Source: Cyanidium caldarium (taxonomy: Eukaryota > Rhodophyta > Bangiophyceae > Cyanidiales > Cyanidiaceae). Taken from it: a stretch of 64,000 nt of DNA. The first letter of the stretch is position 1. Each line of letters begins with the position of its first letter. The translations under genes and the position numbers were made by a program. This document shows positions 49,428-59,677 of the stretch, one piece after another. Under the pieces are notes generated by a model. That model was not told where the DNA came from, searched no databases, and saw only the letters and a list, made by a program, of their open reading frames with translations. The stretch lies in contig JANCYW010000003.1 in NCBI GenBank assembly GCA_026184775.1, positions 62,001 through 126,000 on the forward strand, read 5' to 3'.

Positions 49428-52400
49428 ATGTTCATCCAATCGGTAGTAGTCTCGGGCTTCAAATCGTACCGGGATGAGACTTTTGTGGGCCCGTTCTCCA
49501 CTGGATTGAACGTGGTTGTGGGTCGCAACGGCAGCGGCAAGTCGAGCTTTTTCGATGCGGTGCGCTTCGTGCTCAGCGACAGTTACGCGCACCTCAGTGC
49601 TGAGCAGCGGGCCGCCCTGCTGCACGAGGGCGCCGGCGGCAGCGCGCTGTCTGCGTACGTGGAGATTGTGCTTGACAACCGCGATGGGCGGCTCGCTCTG
49701 GAGAGGCCCGAGGTGACCATCCGTCGTATGGTCAGCCTGCAGAAAGACGAGTATCTGGTGGACCGCCGCAGTATGGCGCGCGCCGAGGTCGTGAACTTAT
49801 TGGAGAGCGCCGGTTTTTCCCGCTCGAACCCGTACTACATCGTGCAGCAGGGCAAGATTGCGGCACTCTGTTCGATGCGCGATGCCCAGCGGCTGGAACT
49901 GTTGCGAGAGGTGGCCGGCACACGCACCTACGACGAGAAGCGCGCCGAGTCGCTGAGCACGCTGGAGGAAACCCGACAGAAACGCGACAAGATCGCCGAG
50001 GTGCTGCAGCACATCGAGCAGCGCCTGATGGAGCTGGAGGGCGAACGGGAGGAGTTGTTGGCGTTCCAGGCGCTGGACAAGGAACGCCGCGCCATCGAGC
50101 TCTGCCTAGCGTCGCACGAGTTGGACGAGGTGAGAGGGCAACTGGACGAATTGGAGCAGCAGCGACGGCAAGATGCCAGCCAGATGAGCAGCGTGCACCG
50201 TGACGCGCGACAGGTGGACGAGCGCCTGGCAGCCGTGCAACAGGAGCGGCAGCGCCTGGCGGCGGAGTTGGAGCGGCTGACGCAGGAACACGCCAAGCGC
50301 GATGCTGAGCGCGTCGCCGCAGTCAACCGTGCTGCTGGCATGAAAGTCGACATGCAGGAACTGGAGCAGGCGCTGGAAATCGACGCCATCGAGACGCGCG
50401 AGCTCGAGAGCAAACTGCAAGAGGCGCGCGCCATAGTCGAGGCCAAGCGCGCCGAGCGCGACCGTCTACGTCCCGCTTACGAACAGCTGCGGCAGCGCGA
50501 GTCGCAACTGCGCGAAGCGCTGGCCGCGTCCCAGCACACGGCGCTGCACTTGCAGGCCAAACAGGCGCGAGCGGCGCAGTTTGGCAGCCGTCGCGAACGC
50601 GACACCTGGCTACGCCGCGAAATCGAGATTAACGAACGCGCTCAACGTGCCAGCGAGACACAGATGGAGCGCAGCCGCGCCGAAATCGGTGACCTCGAGG
50701 CGGGCATCGAGCAGCGCGCCGCCAGTCGCGCGCGGGCGGAAGCGGAACAACGCCGCCTCGACGAGCAGCTGAGCGCGCTCGACGCGCGTATCGTCGATTG
50801 CAAGCGCCGGCGCAACGAGGCGCACAGCGCGCGGCAGGAGCTGTGGCGCCGTGACGCCGAGCTGGAGCGCGAAATCACCGTGCTCGAGGGCGACAGCGCT
50901 CAGCAGGAGCGCGTCCTACGCTCCGCCGTCGGCAACCGCTTCCTGCAAGCGTATCGCGTACTGGAGCATGCCTCCCATCGAGGCGTGGTGTATGGTCCGC
51001 TGTACGAACTGTTCGACGTGGAGGACAAGTTCGCCGTAGCCGTGGAGGTGGCCGGCGGCGCGGCGCTGAATCACATCGTGGTAGACACCGATGACACTGC
51101 CGCCAATCTGGTGCAGTTTTTGCGAGAGCGCCACGCGGGGCGTCTGACGTTTGTGCCGCTGAACCGCGTCGCGGAGGCGCAGGCGCGTCGTCCGGAGACG
51201 CCGCTGCCGACCACGCCGGACGCCGTGCCGCTGTTGTCGCGGCTGCGGCTGCGCGACCCAGCGCACCGACCGGTTCTGGAGCGTATCTTCGGGCGCGTGA
51301 TGATTGCGCGCTCGGTGTCGGTGGCGTCGCGCCTAGCGCGCGAACATGCGGTGCACTGTGTCACCCTGGATGGCGACCAGGTGAATCCGCGCGGCGCCAT
51401 GTCCGGCGGCTACGTCGACGTGCAGCAGTCACGGCTCGAGGCGGCGCGCGCGCATCGCACCCTGCGAGAGCGTCTGCAGGCGACGCGAGCACAAGCCGAG
51501 CACGCCCGGCAACAGCTGCTGGAGCGGGACGCGCAAGTGAGTCGTCTGCTGGGCGAGCTACACAAACTTGAGGCGGAACGGCGTCAGGCGGTCGCCGCCC
51601 GCCAACAGGCCACCCAGCAGTTGCAGCAACTGGCGGCCGCATCGAGCACCGCCATGGAGTCGTTGCGGGCGGCGCGCGAACGCGAAGCTGCTCTGGCGCA
51701 GGCGGCGCACGACTGTGCGCTGGCCCTAGCCGGTCTGCGCGCCGAGCTCGCGCAGGAACTATCGGCAGCGCTGACCGCATCCGAGGCGCAGGCGCTGCGC
51801 GACGCCCAGCACCGCATCGAGACGTTGAGTGGCGAGCTGGAGGCGGCGGCCGCCGAACGCGCCGCCGTCGAGTTGCGTTTGGCGGCGGTGGAGGGCGAGT
51901 TGGAGTCGAACTGGGAGCGGCGCGTGCGAGAGATCGACAGACGTATCGCCGCGACGAATGCGCCGACAGAACCGTCTGACCCGTCTGCTGCCGCCACCGC
52001 CGACCTGTTGTTGCCGAGCGCACCCGACGAGGGCGCCTCCCTAGCGGCGCGCACCGAGCGGTTGGAGGCGCTGCGGCTGGAGTTGGAGGCCTGTACTGCG
52101 AATGTGGAGGCACTACAGGCGTCGTGTGCGCGACTGGCGGCAGCGGTGTCTCGCGCACAGGCACGTTGCCGCCAGCTCACCGACGAGGAGACGGAACTGC
52201 GGGCCCGCGAGGCATCGCTCGCTTCGCAGCGGCAGCATATGAGCAAGCGCTTGGACACACTGCTGACCCGCCGCTCCGTCTTGCAGCAACAGAAAGCCGA
52301 CGCCGAGCGCAAGATCCGCGATCTGGGCGCGTTGTCGACGGACACCGCCATCGAGTCGCTACCCGAGCAGCCGTCGCCGCCGCAACTGCGGCGCCGTCTA

Positions 52401-53342
52401 CGCCAGCTGCATCAACAGCTCGGGCGGTATGCTCACGTCAACAAAAAGGCGCTGGAGCAGTACACCAGCTTCGTCGAACAGCGGCAGGCGCTGCGGGAGC
52501 GCGAGCAGGAACTGGCCCGCGGTGACGTCTCCATCCGCGAGCTGATCGACACGCTGGACCGCCGACGCACCCAAGACCTGAACCGCACGTTCAAGGCGAT
52601 ATCGCGGCTGTTCCGCGAGGTGTTTGCCGAGCTGGTATCGGGCGACGGCGCCGAGGGCCAACTGGTGATGTTGTGCAGCGGTGGCGCCGCGACGGAGTTG
52701 GAGGAAGAGAATGCGGACGGTGGACGGGCAGTGCGCCGGTCCCGACGACATACCACCGCCGCCGCCGATCCGCTCTCCAGCGTGAATGTAGAGGACGAGA
52801 CGTCGTCGATCTCCACCGCGGCCGCTGCCGACCCGATGGATTATATAGGTGTGTCGGTGCGGGTGCGCTTTCCCGGTCAGTCACTAGTTTACACGCTGCC
52901 CGAACTGAGCGGCGGCCAGCGGTCGATCGTGGCGCTGGCGCTGGTGCTGGCCATTCAGCGGCTGGATCCGGCGCCGTTCCTCCTGTTCGACGAGGTGGAC
53001 GCCAACCTCGACGCTGCCTACCGCGAGCGAGTGGCCGCGGCGCTGCATCGTCACGCCGAGCAGCACGGCGTGCAGTGTATCGCCACCACGTTCCGGCCGG
53101 AGATGATCCGGCGCGCGCAGCAATGTTTCGGCGTGCGCAACCTGAACAAGCGGTCCACGCTGCAGGCCATCACCGTCGACGAGGCGTTGCAATTCGTCAC
53201 TCCGCCGCCAGCGGTCGACGACTCGCCGAGTGCGCCCGACACTCCGGCGCCCTTGTCGGTCTCGCATCTGGCCCATCCGTTGCCGCCCCCACTGCTCTCC
53301 ACCGCCGCCGCCGCCGCCACCACCACCACCACCATCACCTAG
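49428..53342 (+). CDS. SMC3: Cohesin subunit SMC3
   Basis: The 1304-residue ATPase forms the cohesin ring with SMC1. Walker A is VGRNGSGKSSFF (about 31-42). The signature NLLESAGFSRSNPYYIVQQGKI is specific for SMC3. Coiled coils flank a hinge (about 505-640, with VLEHASHRGVVYGPLYELFDVEDKFA). The C-terminal head has LSGGQRSIVALALVLAIQ (ABC signature), FLLFDEVDANLDAAYRE (Walker B) and CIATTFRPEMI. At the conserved acetylation pair the sequence is Q105-K106 where human has K105-K106. A Pro/Ser/Thr-rich tail of about 45 residues extends past the usual end. ATG 49428 starts the canonical MFIQSVVVSGFKSY. Its stop shares CTAG with the stop of the convergent kinase gene. Confidence 0.96.
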   Translation: MFIQSVVVSGFKSYRDETFVGPFSTGLNVVVGRNGSGKSSFFDAVRFVLSDSYAHLSAEQRAALLHEGAGGSALSAYVEIVLDNRDGRLALERPEVTIRRMVSLQKDEYLVDRRSMARAEVVNLLESAGFSRSNPYYIVQQGKIAALCSMRDAQRLELLREVAGTRTYDEKRAESLSTLEETRQKRDKIAEVLQHIEQRLMELEGEREELLAFQALDKERRAIELCLASHELDEVRGQLDELEQQRRQDASQMSSVHRDARQVDERLAAVQQERQRLAAELERLTQEHAKRDAERVAAVNRAAGMKVDMQELEQALEIDAIETRELESKLQEARAIVEAKRAERDRLRPAYEQLRQRESQLREALAASQHTALHLQAKQARAAQFGSRRERDTWLRREIEINERAQRASETQMERSRAEIGDLEAGIEQRAASRARAEAEQRRLDEQLSALDARIVDCKRRRNEAHSARQELWRRDAELEREITVLEGDSAQQERVLRSAVGNRFLQAYRVLEHASHRGVVYGPLYELFDVEDKFAVAVEVAGGAALNHIVVDTDDTAANLVQFLRERHAGRLTFVPLNRVAEAQARRPETPLPTTPDAVPLLSRLRLRDPAHRPVLERIFGRVMIARSVSVASRLAREHAVHCVTLDGDQVNPRGAMSGGYVDVQQSRLEAARAHRTLRERLQATRAQAEHARQQLLERDAQVSRLLGELHKLEAERRQAVAARQQATQQLQQLAAASSTAMESLRAAREREAALAQAAHDCALALAGLRAELAQELSAALTASEAQALRDAQHRIETLSGELEAAAAERAAVELRLAAVEGELESNWERRVREIDRRIAATNAPTEPSDPSAAATADLLLPSAPDEGASLAARTERLEALRLELEACTANVEALQASCARLAAAVSRAQARCRQLTDEETELRAREASLASQRQHMSKRLDTLLTRRSVLQQQKADAERKIRDLGALSTDTAIESLPEQPSPPQLRRRLRQLHQQLGRYAHVNKKALEQYTSFVEQRQALREREQELARGDVSIRELIDTLDRRRTQDLNRTFKAISRLFREVFAELVSGDGAEGQLVMLCSGGAATELEEENADGGRAVRRSRRHTTAAADPLSSVNVEDETSSISTAAAADPMDYIGVSVRVRFPGQSLVYTLPELSGGQRSIVALALVLAIQRLDPAPFLLFDEVDANLDAAYRERVAAALHRHAEQHGVQCIATTFRPEMIRRAQQCFGVRNLNKRSTLQAITVDEALQFVTPPPAVDDSPSAPDTPAPLSVSHLAHPLPPPLLSTAAAAATTTTTIT

Positions 53343-56300
53343 GTGTTTTCCGACAGTCTCGCCGTCGGCGGCGATGACCGCTCGCCCGGCGTGTACCGCC
53401 GACTGGCCGCACTGGATAAATGCAATTGATGCAGCAGCCGCCGCACCGGCTGCGACAACCGCGCCTCATCCGGCACTCCAGCCACACAACGCCTCGCGTT
53501 GCCCTCTCCAGACGCCTCGCAGGCGCTGCTGCCGCCGCCGCCGCCGCCGTGCACCGAGTCCTCGCCGACGACCGCGCCGCGCAACACCAACGCCCGGTAT
53601 CGGCGATAGAAGCGATGCACGATCTTGCACACCGCGCGCATAAACAACAAACTGGCGCTGCCGCGTCGCCGGAACGACAGTGTGAACGCCAGCTGCTCGC
53701 ATTCCCAATCCGCCAACCCCTCCCGACGGTGTTCGATACGGCCATCGTGTGCCACCAACCAGTCGGCCGCGCGGTCGGCCACCTCCGCCGGCACCGCCCC
53801 GGCCGTGGTCGCCACCGTCCCGTTGACCCGTTCCTCCTCCGACAACAGCGCGATGCTGAACTTGATATCGTGCTCCGGCCAGTAACACCGCAGCGTCCAC
53901 CGACAGCGCCGGTGCTTCTCCAGCATCAACCCCGGGTGGAAGTGGATATCGCCGTCGCTCAGCACCGAAGACAGGCACGCCAGCGCCGACGCCCCACCGT
54001 CCTCCCGTATGTGTCGTTCGAGTTGCGCGTCCATCAGTGCCAGATCACGCACGTCCATCCGCAGCGGACGTTCCACCGGCACGGTGCTTGCAACTGCTGC
54101 ACCCCTGAAGAAGGGATGCGTTAACACCTCGGCCGCCTCTGGGCGTTCCGTGGCCGGCACCAACATACGCCGGATACAATCCCGCGCGGCCGGCGACGCG
54201 TGCACCGTTTCGGCCACCTGACATTGCAATATCGACGCCATCATCGCATTCAAATCCTCCTGCGGGAACGGCGGATGTCCCTCCAGCAACCAATACAGGA
54301 TCACCCCACACGACCACACATCCACTTTGGTGCTCTGATACACCTGTCCGTGTATCAACTCCGGCGCCATATTGTACAGCGAACCGATGAGATTGGTCTC
54401 GAACATGTCCCACCCGGCGCTGAACAGACCGACCTGCCCGAAATCGGCGATCTTCAGCGTGCCGTCGTCCAGCAGCATCAGGTTGTTGAGGCGTAAATCG
54501 CGATGGCTGACGCCGTGCGCATGACAGTACGCCACCGTCTCCAGCAGGGTGCGCATGAGGCGGCGCGTCTCCGGCTCGGTCAGCAACGGTACGTTGGATG
54601 TCGTCGTCGTTGTCGTCGCGGTCTCCGCATTCGGATAACCGGCCTGACACATCCGCGCGTAGGCAAACTCGTGCACGCTACCGCCACCGCACAACTCCAT
54701 CACGATATACACGTGGCGGCGCGACTCCAGCACCTCCCGCAAGTGGATGACGTTGGGGTGACAGGCGACCACTTTCATGGCCTCGATCTCGCGGTCGATG
54801 CGCGCAAACTCGCTGCAATTGCCGCGGCGGATGATCTTGATGGCGTACCGCACGCCGGAATAGAGGTCGCGGGCGACGTGCACGCGTCCTTCGGATCCGT
54901 GACCCAGCAGGCGGCCGATCTCGTACTTGCCCACACACTCGGTGCGGTTCTTCTGGCTGACGTACATGCGGGTGAGCAGATCGGCCAGGCCCATGAACTC
55001 CTCGCTGGTGAGAAAGTGGCGGTTGTCGCGATGGCGCACCGACAGCGTGACCGACGGCGAGAACGACTCGATGATGCCGTCCAGTAGCTCTCGAAACGCC
55101 TCCTGCGTCTGCGCCTCGGTGTAGGCGTAGTAGTAGTGGCGACGGTTGGCGAAATCCACGTCGAACACATCCACTCCGTCCTCCCAGAACATGCGCAACA
55201 CCGCGGCAATGCTGCGCAGTTCGACGATGCGGCCAGCACGAATGTACGCCTCGGCGATGTCGACCGGCGAGGCGCCGGGCGCGCTCGGCGCGGACGGCTC
55301 GCCCGTGTCGTCGCACCCCATCGAGTCGTCCCGCAGGCGGCCGCCGGATGCCAGCCGCAACAACCACACGCTGAATTGTCGGCGCTCCACCGGGCCGTCC
55401 TCCAGCATCTGTCCCAGCCGCTCCATATCGTGTCGCAACATGCGATCAGCCGCATCCAGACTCACGGCGGCCTCGTTCAGGTCAAAGTGCTCCAGGCCGC
55501 TGCCGGCACCGCGCTCGATCAGCACGCCGGCCATCATCGCCGTGTGATCCACGTGCGCCGATGCATCGCGCGCGCCCATGGTGGGCCACGAGCGCACCCG
55601 CCGTATCAGACCGAGATCGAACTGGTCAAATTTGTCGCGCAGACGGCCCTCATCCCAGGGCAGCAGGCGCTTGGGCGCGGCCGATATCTGCCATGCGGGA
55701 GCGTCCGCGTCACTTTGACCAGATAGTGTCTCGACGTTGCTGCCGTCCGCGGCGTGCTTGTTCGCCGCCTCCGTCGACACGGCCGGTTCATCTTCGTCTT
55801 CCTCCTCTTCCTCCTCTTCCTCCTCTCCATCCCTACCGCCGGATGCCCACACCCCCGATCCCAGGTCGGTGGCGGCCTCGGGGTGCGCCCGTCCGTCGGC
55901 GTGCGGTCCGTTGTATCCGAGGTAGATACGCCGCACGTACATATGCTCCAGGTACCGGCGCACGCTCTTCAGTGTCAACACGCCGGAGCAGTTCACCGAG
56001 CTCGCCGACAATAGCGCCGCCGCTTTCAGCGCCCGCAGTCGCAACTTGCGCTTGCAGGACAGTTCCTTGCGGCACTCGCTGCGGAAACGCTGCCACTTGT
56101 GCAGGATGCTGGCTAGACTGCGCTCGCTGAACAGGCCGCGCTTCTCGGTGTCGGCAAAGTAGAGCGTGGCCACCGACACCGGCAACGCAGTGGCCAGGCT
56201 GAAGGCGGTCTCCGGAATGTAAGCGCTGTCGCCGTCAGCGGCTGTCGCTGTCGCCAGCGGCGCCTCCGCCCGCGGATTGCCCATCAGGCCGCCGTGGGAA

Positions 56301-57673
56301 GACGATCTGGCCATGACGGGCACGTCCTCGGCGTCGTCCATGATGAACACGTCGTCCGCAGTGGCCGCGCCGGGAGTTGCTTCGCTCGACGAGGCACGGC
56401 CGTCGCTCGGTCGATCCAACGACTCCGTGCTGGCGCTCGGTGTCGGGTGTATTTGTTGCGACGGCGGCGCCCCTGACTGTTCGCGCTCCCTATCGGTATC
56501 CGTCAGTACTGCACTGGAGGCGCGTGGAACCTCTTCAACACGCTTCGCCCCGACGGCTGCCGTCTTCACCGGTGCCGCGCCCGCCACTCGACGCGCGCTC
56601 TCGTCAACACCACCGATCGGGTTCTCCGTCATGGCCATTGCGGACGCCGTCGATGATTTGCGGGAACCGAGCGCCGCCCGGCTGCCTCGCTGACTGACGC
56701 GCAAGCGTAGCCGGTTCACCGACGGCGACGTCGGCAGCGAGGTCGACATGGCGGCCGCCGATGTGTCCAGCGACGGCGACATTCGCGGGGAGTCGGTGGC
56801 CTCGGCCACGCCGGGGCGCGCCGATTGTGGCGCGGCGCCCGTCTTGGTGGCGATGGACTGCGGGGTGGACGTGCGCGCCGCAGGCTGTTGGGCAGGCGAT
56901 TGGTTTGACTCTGCGGCCCCCACTGGCGGCGCTGTTGTGCTCGGCACCACCGTCTCGCCACCGTCCGGCGCCAACGTCAGCGGCGGCACCACTTTGATGA
57001 GGTGACGCTGCAGCCGCGCCATGGTATCCGGGCTGGCGACTTCATTTCCGGTATCGCTGATGGAGGTGCTGAGTTCGTCACCATCCTCGGTGCTCTCCGG
57101 TGCGGTGGGAAACAGAGGCGACGGACGCACGCGCGGAACGGTATCTTGGGTGGCGCTGCGCGACATCACCTCCACGGCTGGCGGCTTACCTACGCCTTCA
57201 CCGCCAACAGCAGCAGCAGCAACCGGTGCGTCCAGTGTCAGATGCCGTCCGTACACCGTCTCCACGATGGTGACCGCATCCAGCGGGCGCTCGGCCGCCG
57301 CAAAGATCAACCAAAACCGACTGGGCGCACTGCCACATCCCGGCGAGTGCGCCTTCCAGGCAGACTGCGCCGCAGCCGTGGTGGCACGCGCCCGTGGCGT
57401 CGACGGACCCGCGGGGCACGGCTCACCCGCGTCGCTCTTGTTATGCCCTGCCGTCCAGACCGCGTGGGTCCGGCCGGGTCCATTCACCGCGTGTAACCCG
57501 GCCGTGTCCGTTTCCGCGTCCCCGCCGACAGCGTGGCCCACGACATCCCCACGGCTGTCCGTCCACGCTGACGTCTTAACACCCGGTGGCGGCGGTGGCC
57601 ACGCCACCGTTCGGTCGTGCCCGGAAGGCGCCTGCTCCGGCGCCCACGCCGGCCGCCCTACCGTTTGACCCAT
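53339..57673 (-). CDS. Large Ser/Thr protein kinase, CAMK/SnRK-like, with long regulatory N terminus
   Basis: I recognise the kinase domain but not the orthologue. The 1444-residue protein has a disordered N terminus (1 to about 480), an unfamiliar conserved-looking helical region (about 490-910) and the kinase domain (about 915-1190). The domain has the glycine loop LLGHGSEGRVHVA, YAIKII (ATP Lys), VYIVMELCGGGS, HRDLRLNN near 1058 (Arg for the usual Lys), ADFGQVGL, NMAPELI and the end HPFFRG. The segment RHRDNRHFLTSEEF before the kinase looks like a degenerate EF-hand. A 250-residue C-terminal region follows. The architecture recalls calcium- or stress-regulated kinases but matches none I know. 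An E2F-type motif lies at 57939. ATG 57673. Confidence 0.8.
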   Translation of the reverse strand: MGQTVGRPAWAPEQAPSGHDRTVAWPPPPPGVKTSAWTDSRGDVVGHAVGGDAETDTAGLHAVNGPGRTHAVWTAGHNKSDAGEPCPAGPSTPRARATTAAAQSAWKAHSPGCGSAPSRFWLIFAAAERPLDAVTIVETVYGRHLTLDAPVAAAAVGGEGVGKPPAVEVMSRSATQDTVPRVRPSPLFPTAPESTEDGDELSTSISDTGNEVASPDTMARLQRHLIKVVPPLTLAPDGGETVVPSTTAPPVGAAESNQSPAQQPAARTSTPQSIATKTGAAPQSARPGVAEATDSPRMSPSLDTSAAAMSTSLPTSPSVNRLRLRVSQRGSRAALGSRKSSTASAMAMTENPIGGVDESARRVAGAAPVKTAAVGAKRVEEVPRASSAVLTDTDREREQSGAPPSQQIHPTPSASTESLDRPSDGRASSSEATPGAATADDVFIMDDAEDVPVMARSSSHGGLMGNPRAEAPLATATAADGDSAYIPETAFSLATALPVSVATLYFADTEKRGLFSERSLASILHKWQRFRSECRKELSCKRKLRLRALKAAALLSASSVNCSGVLTLKSVRRYLEHMYVRRIYLGYNGPHADGRAHPEAATDLGSGVWASGGRDGEEEEEEEEEDEDEPAVSTEAANKHAADGSNVETLSGQSDADAPAWQISAAPKRLLPWDEGRLRDKFDQFDLGLIRRVRSWPTMGARDASAHVDHTAMMAGVLIERGAGSGLEHFDLNEAAVSLDAADRMLRHDMERLGQMLEDGPVERRQFSVWLLRLASGGRLRDDSMGCDDTGEPSAPSAPGASPVDIAEAYIRAGRIVELRSIAAVLRMFWEDGVDVFDVDFANRRHYYYAYTEAQTQEAFRELLDGIIESFSPSVTLSVRHRDNRHFLTSEEFMGLADLLTRMYVSQKNRTECVGKYEIGRLLGHGSEGRVHVARDLYSGVRYAIKIIRRGNCSEFARIDREIEAMKVVACHPNVIHLREVLESRRHVYIVMELCGGGSVHEFAYARMCQAGYPNAETATTTTTTSNVPLLTEPETRRLMRTLLETVAYCHAHGVSHRDLRLNNLMLLDDGTLKIADFGQVGLFSAGWDMFETNLIGSLYNMAPELIHGQVYQSTKVDVWSCGVILYWLLEGHPPFPQEDLNAMMASILQCQVAETVHASPAARDCIRRMLVPATERPEAAEVLTHPFFRGAAVASTVPVERPLRMDVRDLALMDAQLERHIREDGGASALACLSSVLSDGDIHFHPGLMLEKHRRCRWTLRCYWPEHDIKFSIALLSEEERVNGTVATTAGAVPAEVADRAADWLVAHDGRIEHRREGLADWECEQLAFTLSFRRRGSASLLFMRAVCKIVHRFYRRYRALVLRGAVVGEDSVHGGGGGGSSACEASGEGNARRCVAGVPDEARLSQPVRRLLHQLHLSSAASRRYTPGERSSPPTARLSENT

Positions 57674-58138
57674 GCGAGCGACTCAAGCGTTCGTCGCACC
57701 TGAAACTGGCTACACTATGAGCGACATGACCCCGGACGCTGAACAAAGTGCCTAGAAACGTTTCACCAGCACACGACACCCGCCAACGCGCACGTCCGGA
57801 GTGGACAACGATAATATTCGGCACGAGTGACCGAACCAGGGGCGCGACGCGCTCGGCTCAGTGGCGCGTTCCGAGTCCGACCGACACCGGAATGGGGCAG
57901 AACGTCCAAACTTGCATCATCTATTTCGGACACGCGAGGCGCGAAAACGAGGGTGGCGTCCGAAGCGCTTTTCCGGCCGGCCGGTTCAAAGGTCGCCTCA
58001 CATCAAGGTCCATTGGGGCGAGCCCATCACCGTCGCGCCCCTTTCATCCGGCGGACGGCGACCCTCGGAGAGGCAATTGATGTTTGCGTCCTAGTTTACA
58101 CACCCTAGCGCGCATCGCTCCACCCGTCCCCACTCTCA
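57674..58138. other. Gene-free stretch between the kinase and BASS2
   Basis: This 465-bp interval holds the promoter of the kinase (minus strand) and the 3' region of BASS2. TTTTCGCGCC on the minus strand (57939-57948) matches E2F-type sites. No other element is seen. Confidence 0.5.
57939..57948 (-). promoter_or_regulatory. E2F-type motif TTTTCGCGCC
   Basis: Matches TTTSSCGC, 266 bp upstream of the large kinase start codon and in its orientation. Weak evidence on its own. Confidence 0.3.
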
Positions 58139-59497
58139 TTATGCGCTTTGCCCGCTCTCCCCCTGCTGCGGGGCACCTGTCGTCACCGTATCCCGACCCT
58201 CGACCGACCGCTCACCCACGGAGATCGGATGCCGCACCGGCATATACCGCCATATCACTGCCATGGTGCTGCCCATGAGCGACATCCACACAACGCTTAC
58301 CGCTGATGGCACGCGCACCGCAAACCCCGCAAAGTGCAATTTGGCGAGCAGGAAGCCGAACGCCGAGCTCTTCATGGCAGTCTCGATGGCGGTGGTGCGA
58401 CACACCACCTCGTTGTAGCCAGCCAAACGCGGCATCAAATAGCCGCAGACGCCCCCGAGCAGATGCAACAAGAACACCGGCACTTGCAGCGCCAGCCCGG
58501 CGCTCAGGATGGCATCGGCCACCTGCGCCACCGCACTGCCCACCAGCAGGCACGTGGAGATCACGCCCACCAGAGGCGAGAAAGGCAACACGCGTTGCAC
58601 CAGCCGATTGGCGTACTGGTTCAGTAACATCCCCAGTGCTATGGGCAGCAGCACCACCTGCACCGTCGACCACGCGATGCCCACCGCGTCCACCGGCACC
58701 ACCGCACCCAAAAGCACTTTGCACAGGAAGGGCGTCATCACGATGGCGCCGATGGTGGTGCTAGTGGTCATCATGACGCTCAGCGCTACGTTGCCATTGG
58801 CGATGTAGGTGCACAAATTGCTCGCCTGCCCGCCGTTGATCGAACCCACCAACACCATACCCGCAGCCAACGCTTTGGGCAGCGCCAGCAGCCGACTCAG
58901 CGCCAGCGCCAGCGCCGGCATCAGCGCATAACACCCGATAAACCCGATGGCCACCGCACCGGGCCGCTCCAGCACCCGTTGGAAATCGCGCAACGACAGC
59001 GTGATGCCCATGGAGAGCATCAGCACGGCCAACCCGAGCGTGAAACAGCTGGTGGGCAGCCACAGGAACACCGACGGTCGCCACATCGCTGCACCGGCAC
59101 ACAGCAGCGTCCACACCGGGAACAGATTGGTGGCCAGCGTCGAGTAGCGCACGAAGCGATCCCGCCACACCGAACCCGGGCGCATCGGCATGGGGATGGG
59201 ATTGGCCTCCTCCTCCGGTATAGGAGACGGTCGCTCTGGGGACGAGGCCTCATGTCGCAGTCGATCCACACAGTGGAGTGGAGCGTGGACGCGCGTCGAC
59301 GGCCGTCGCCGCGCGCACCGGGCGTCAGGCGGCGGCGGCGGCGGCGATGGCGACGCGGGGTGCGCTCGCTGAGCACCGGCGCCGTGTTGACCGTGCCGAA
59401 ACCGAGCCACTCCTCCAAAACTCGACCGAACTGCGCCCAGGGACAGAGCATAGCCTACACGTGGGTTACGGCTTTCTCGGTGCATTCTACCGCCCAT
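58139..59497 (-). CDS. BASS2: BASS2-like plastid sodium:pyruvate symporter
   Basis: The 452-residue protein belongs to the bile acid:sodium symporter fold family. After a leader of about 120 residues rich in Arg, Ser and Pro (transit-peptide-like), nine or ten hydrophobic segments follow. Blocks close to plant BASS2 are LMLSMGITLSLRDFQRVLERPG, GSINGGQASNLCTYIANGNVAL, MTTSTTIGAIVMTPFLCKVLL, VPVDAVGIAWSTVQVVLLP and ETAMKSSAFGFLLAKLHF. BASS2 imports pyruvate into plastids with sodium, feeding the isoprenoid and fatty acid pathways. The match to BASS2 over BASS1/3/4 is by the GGQASN, VPVDAxG and TTxSTIGAI patterns and is moderately firm. ATG 59497 or 59485 may be the start. Confidence 0.85.
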   Translation of the reverse strand: MGGRMHRESRNPRVGYALSLGAVRSSFGGVARFRHGQHGAGAQRAHPASPSPPPPPPDARCARRRPSTRVHAPLHCVDRLRHEASSPERPSPIPEEEANPIPMPMRPGSVWRDRFVRYSTLATNLFPVWTLLCAGAAMWRPSVFLWLPTSCFTLGLAVLMLSMGITLSLRDFQRVLERPGAVAIGFIGCYALMPALALALSRLLALPKALAAGMVLVGSINGGQASNLCTYIANGNVALSVMMTTSTTIGAIVMTPFLCKVLLGAVVPVDAVGIAWSTVQVVLLPIALGMLLNQYANRLVQRVLPFSPLVGVISTCLLVGSAVAQVADAILSAGLALQVPVFLLHLLGGVCGYLMPRLAGYNEVVCRTTAIETAMKSSAFGFLLAKLHFAGFAVRVPSAVSVVWMSLMGSTMAVIWRYMPVRHPISVGERSVEGRDTVTTGAPQQGESGQSA

Positions 59498-59658
59498 GTC
59501 GTCGGGTCTGCTGCACCGCCGACTCGGTCGCTCGACGACCGTCCGTGCCCTCCACCCCTGGACGGATTCGCGCAGGGCGGTCGCGCTGCAGGCCCGCGAG
59601 GAGAGACGACGATCGACACGGGAGGCGCTGAGGCGGGCTGCAAGTGGAACACATCGGG

Positions 59659-59677
59659 CACACACACACACACACAC
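59659..59677. repeat. (CA)n simple repeat
   Basis: About ten CA units in the 299-bp gap between the BASS2 start and the COG3 stop. Confidence 0.9.
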
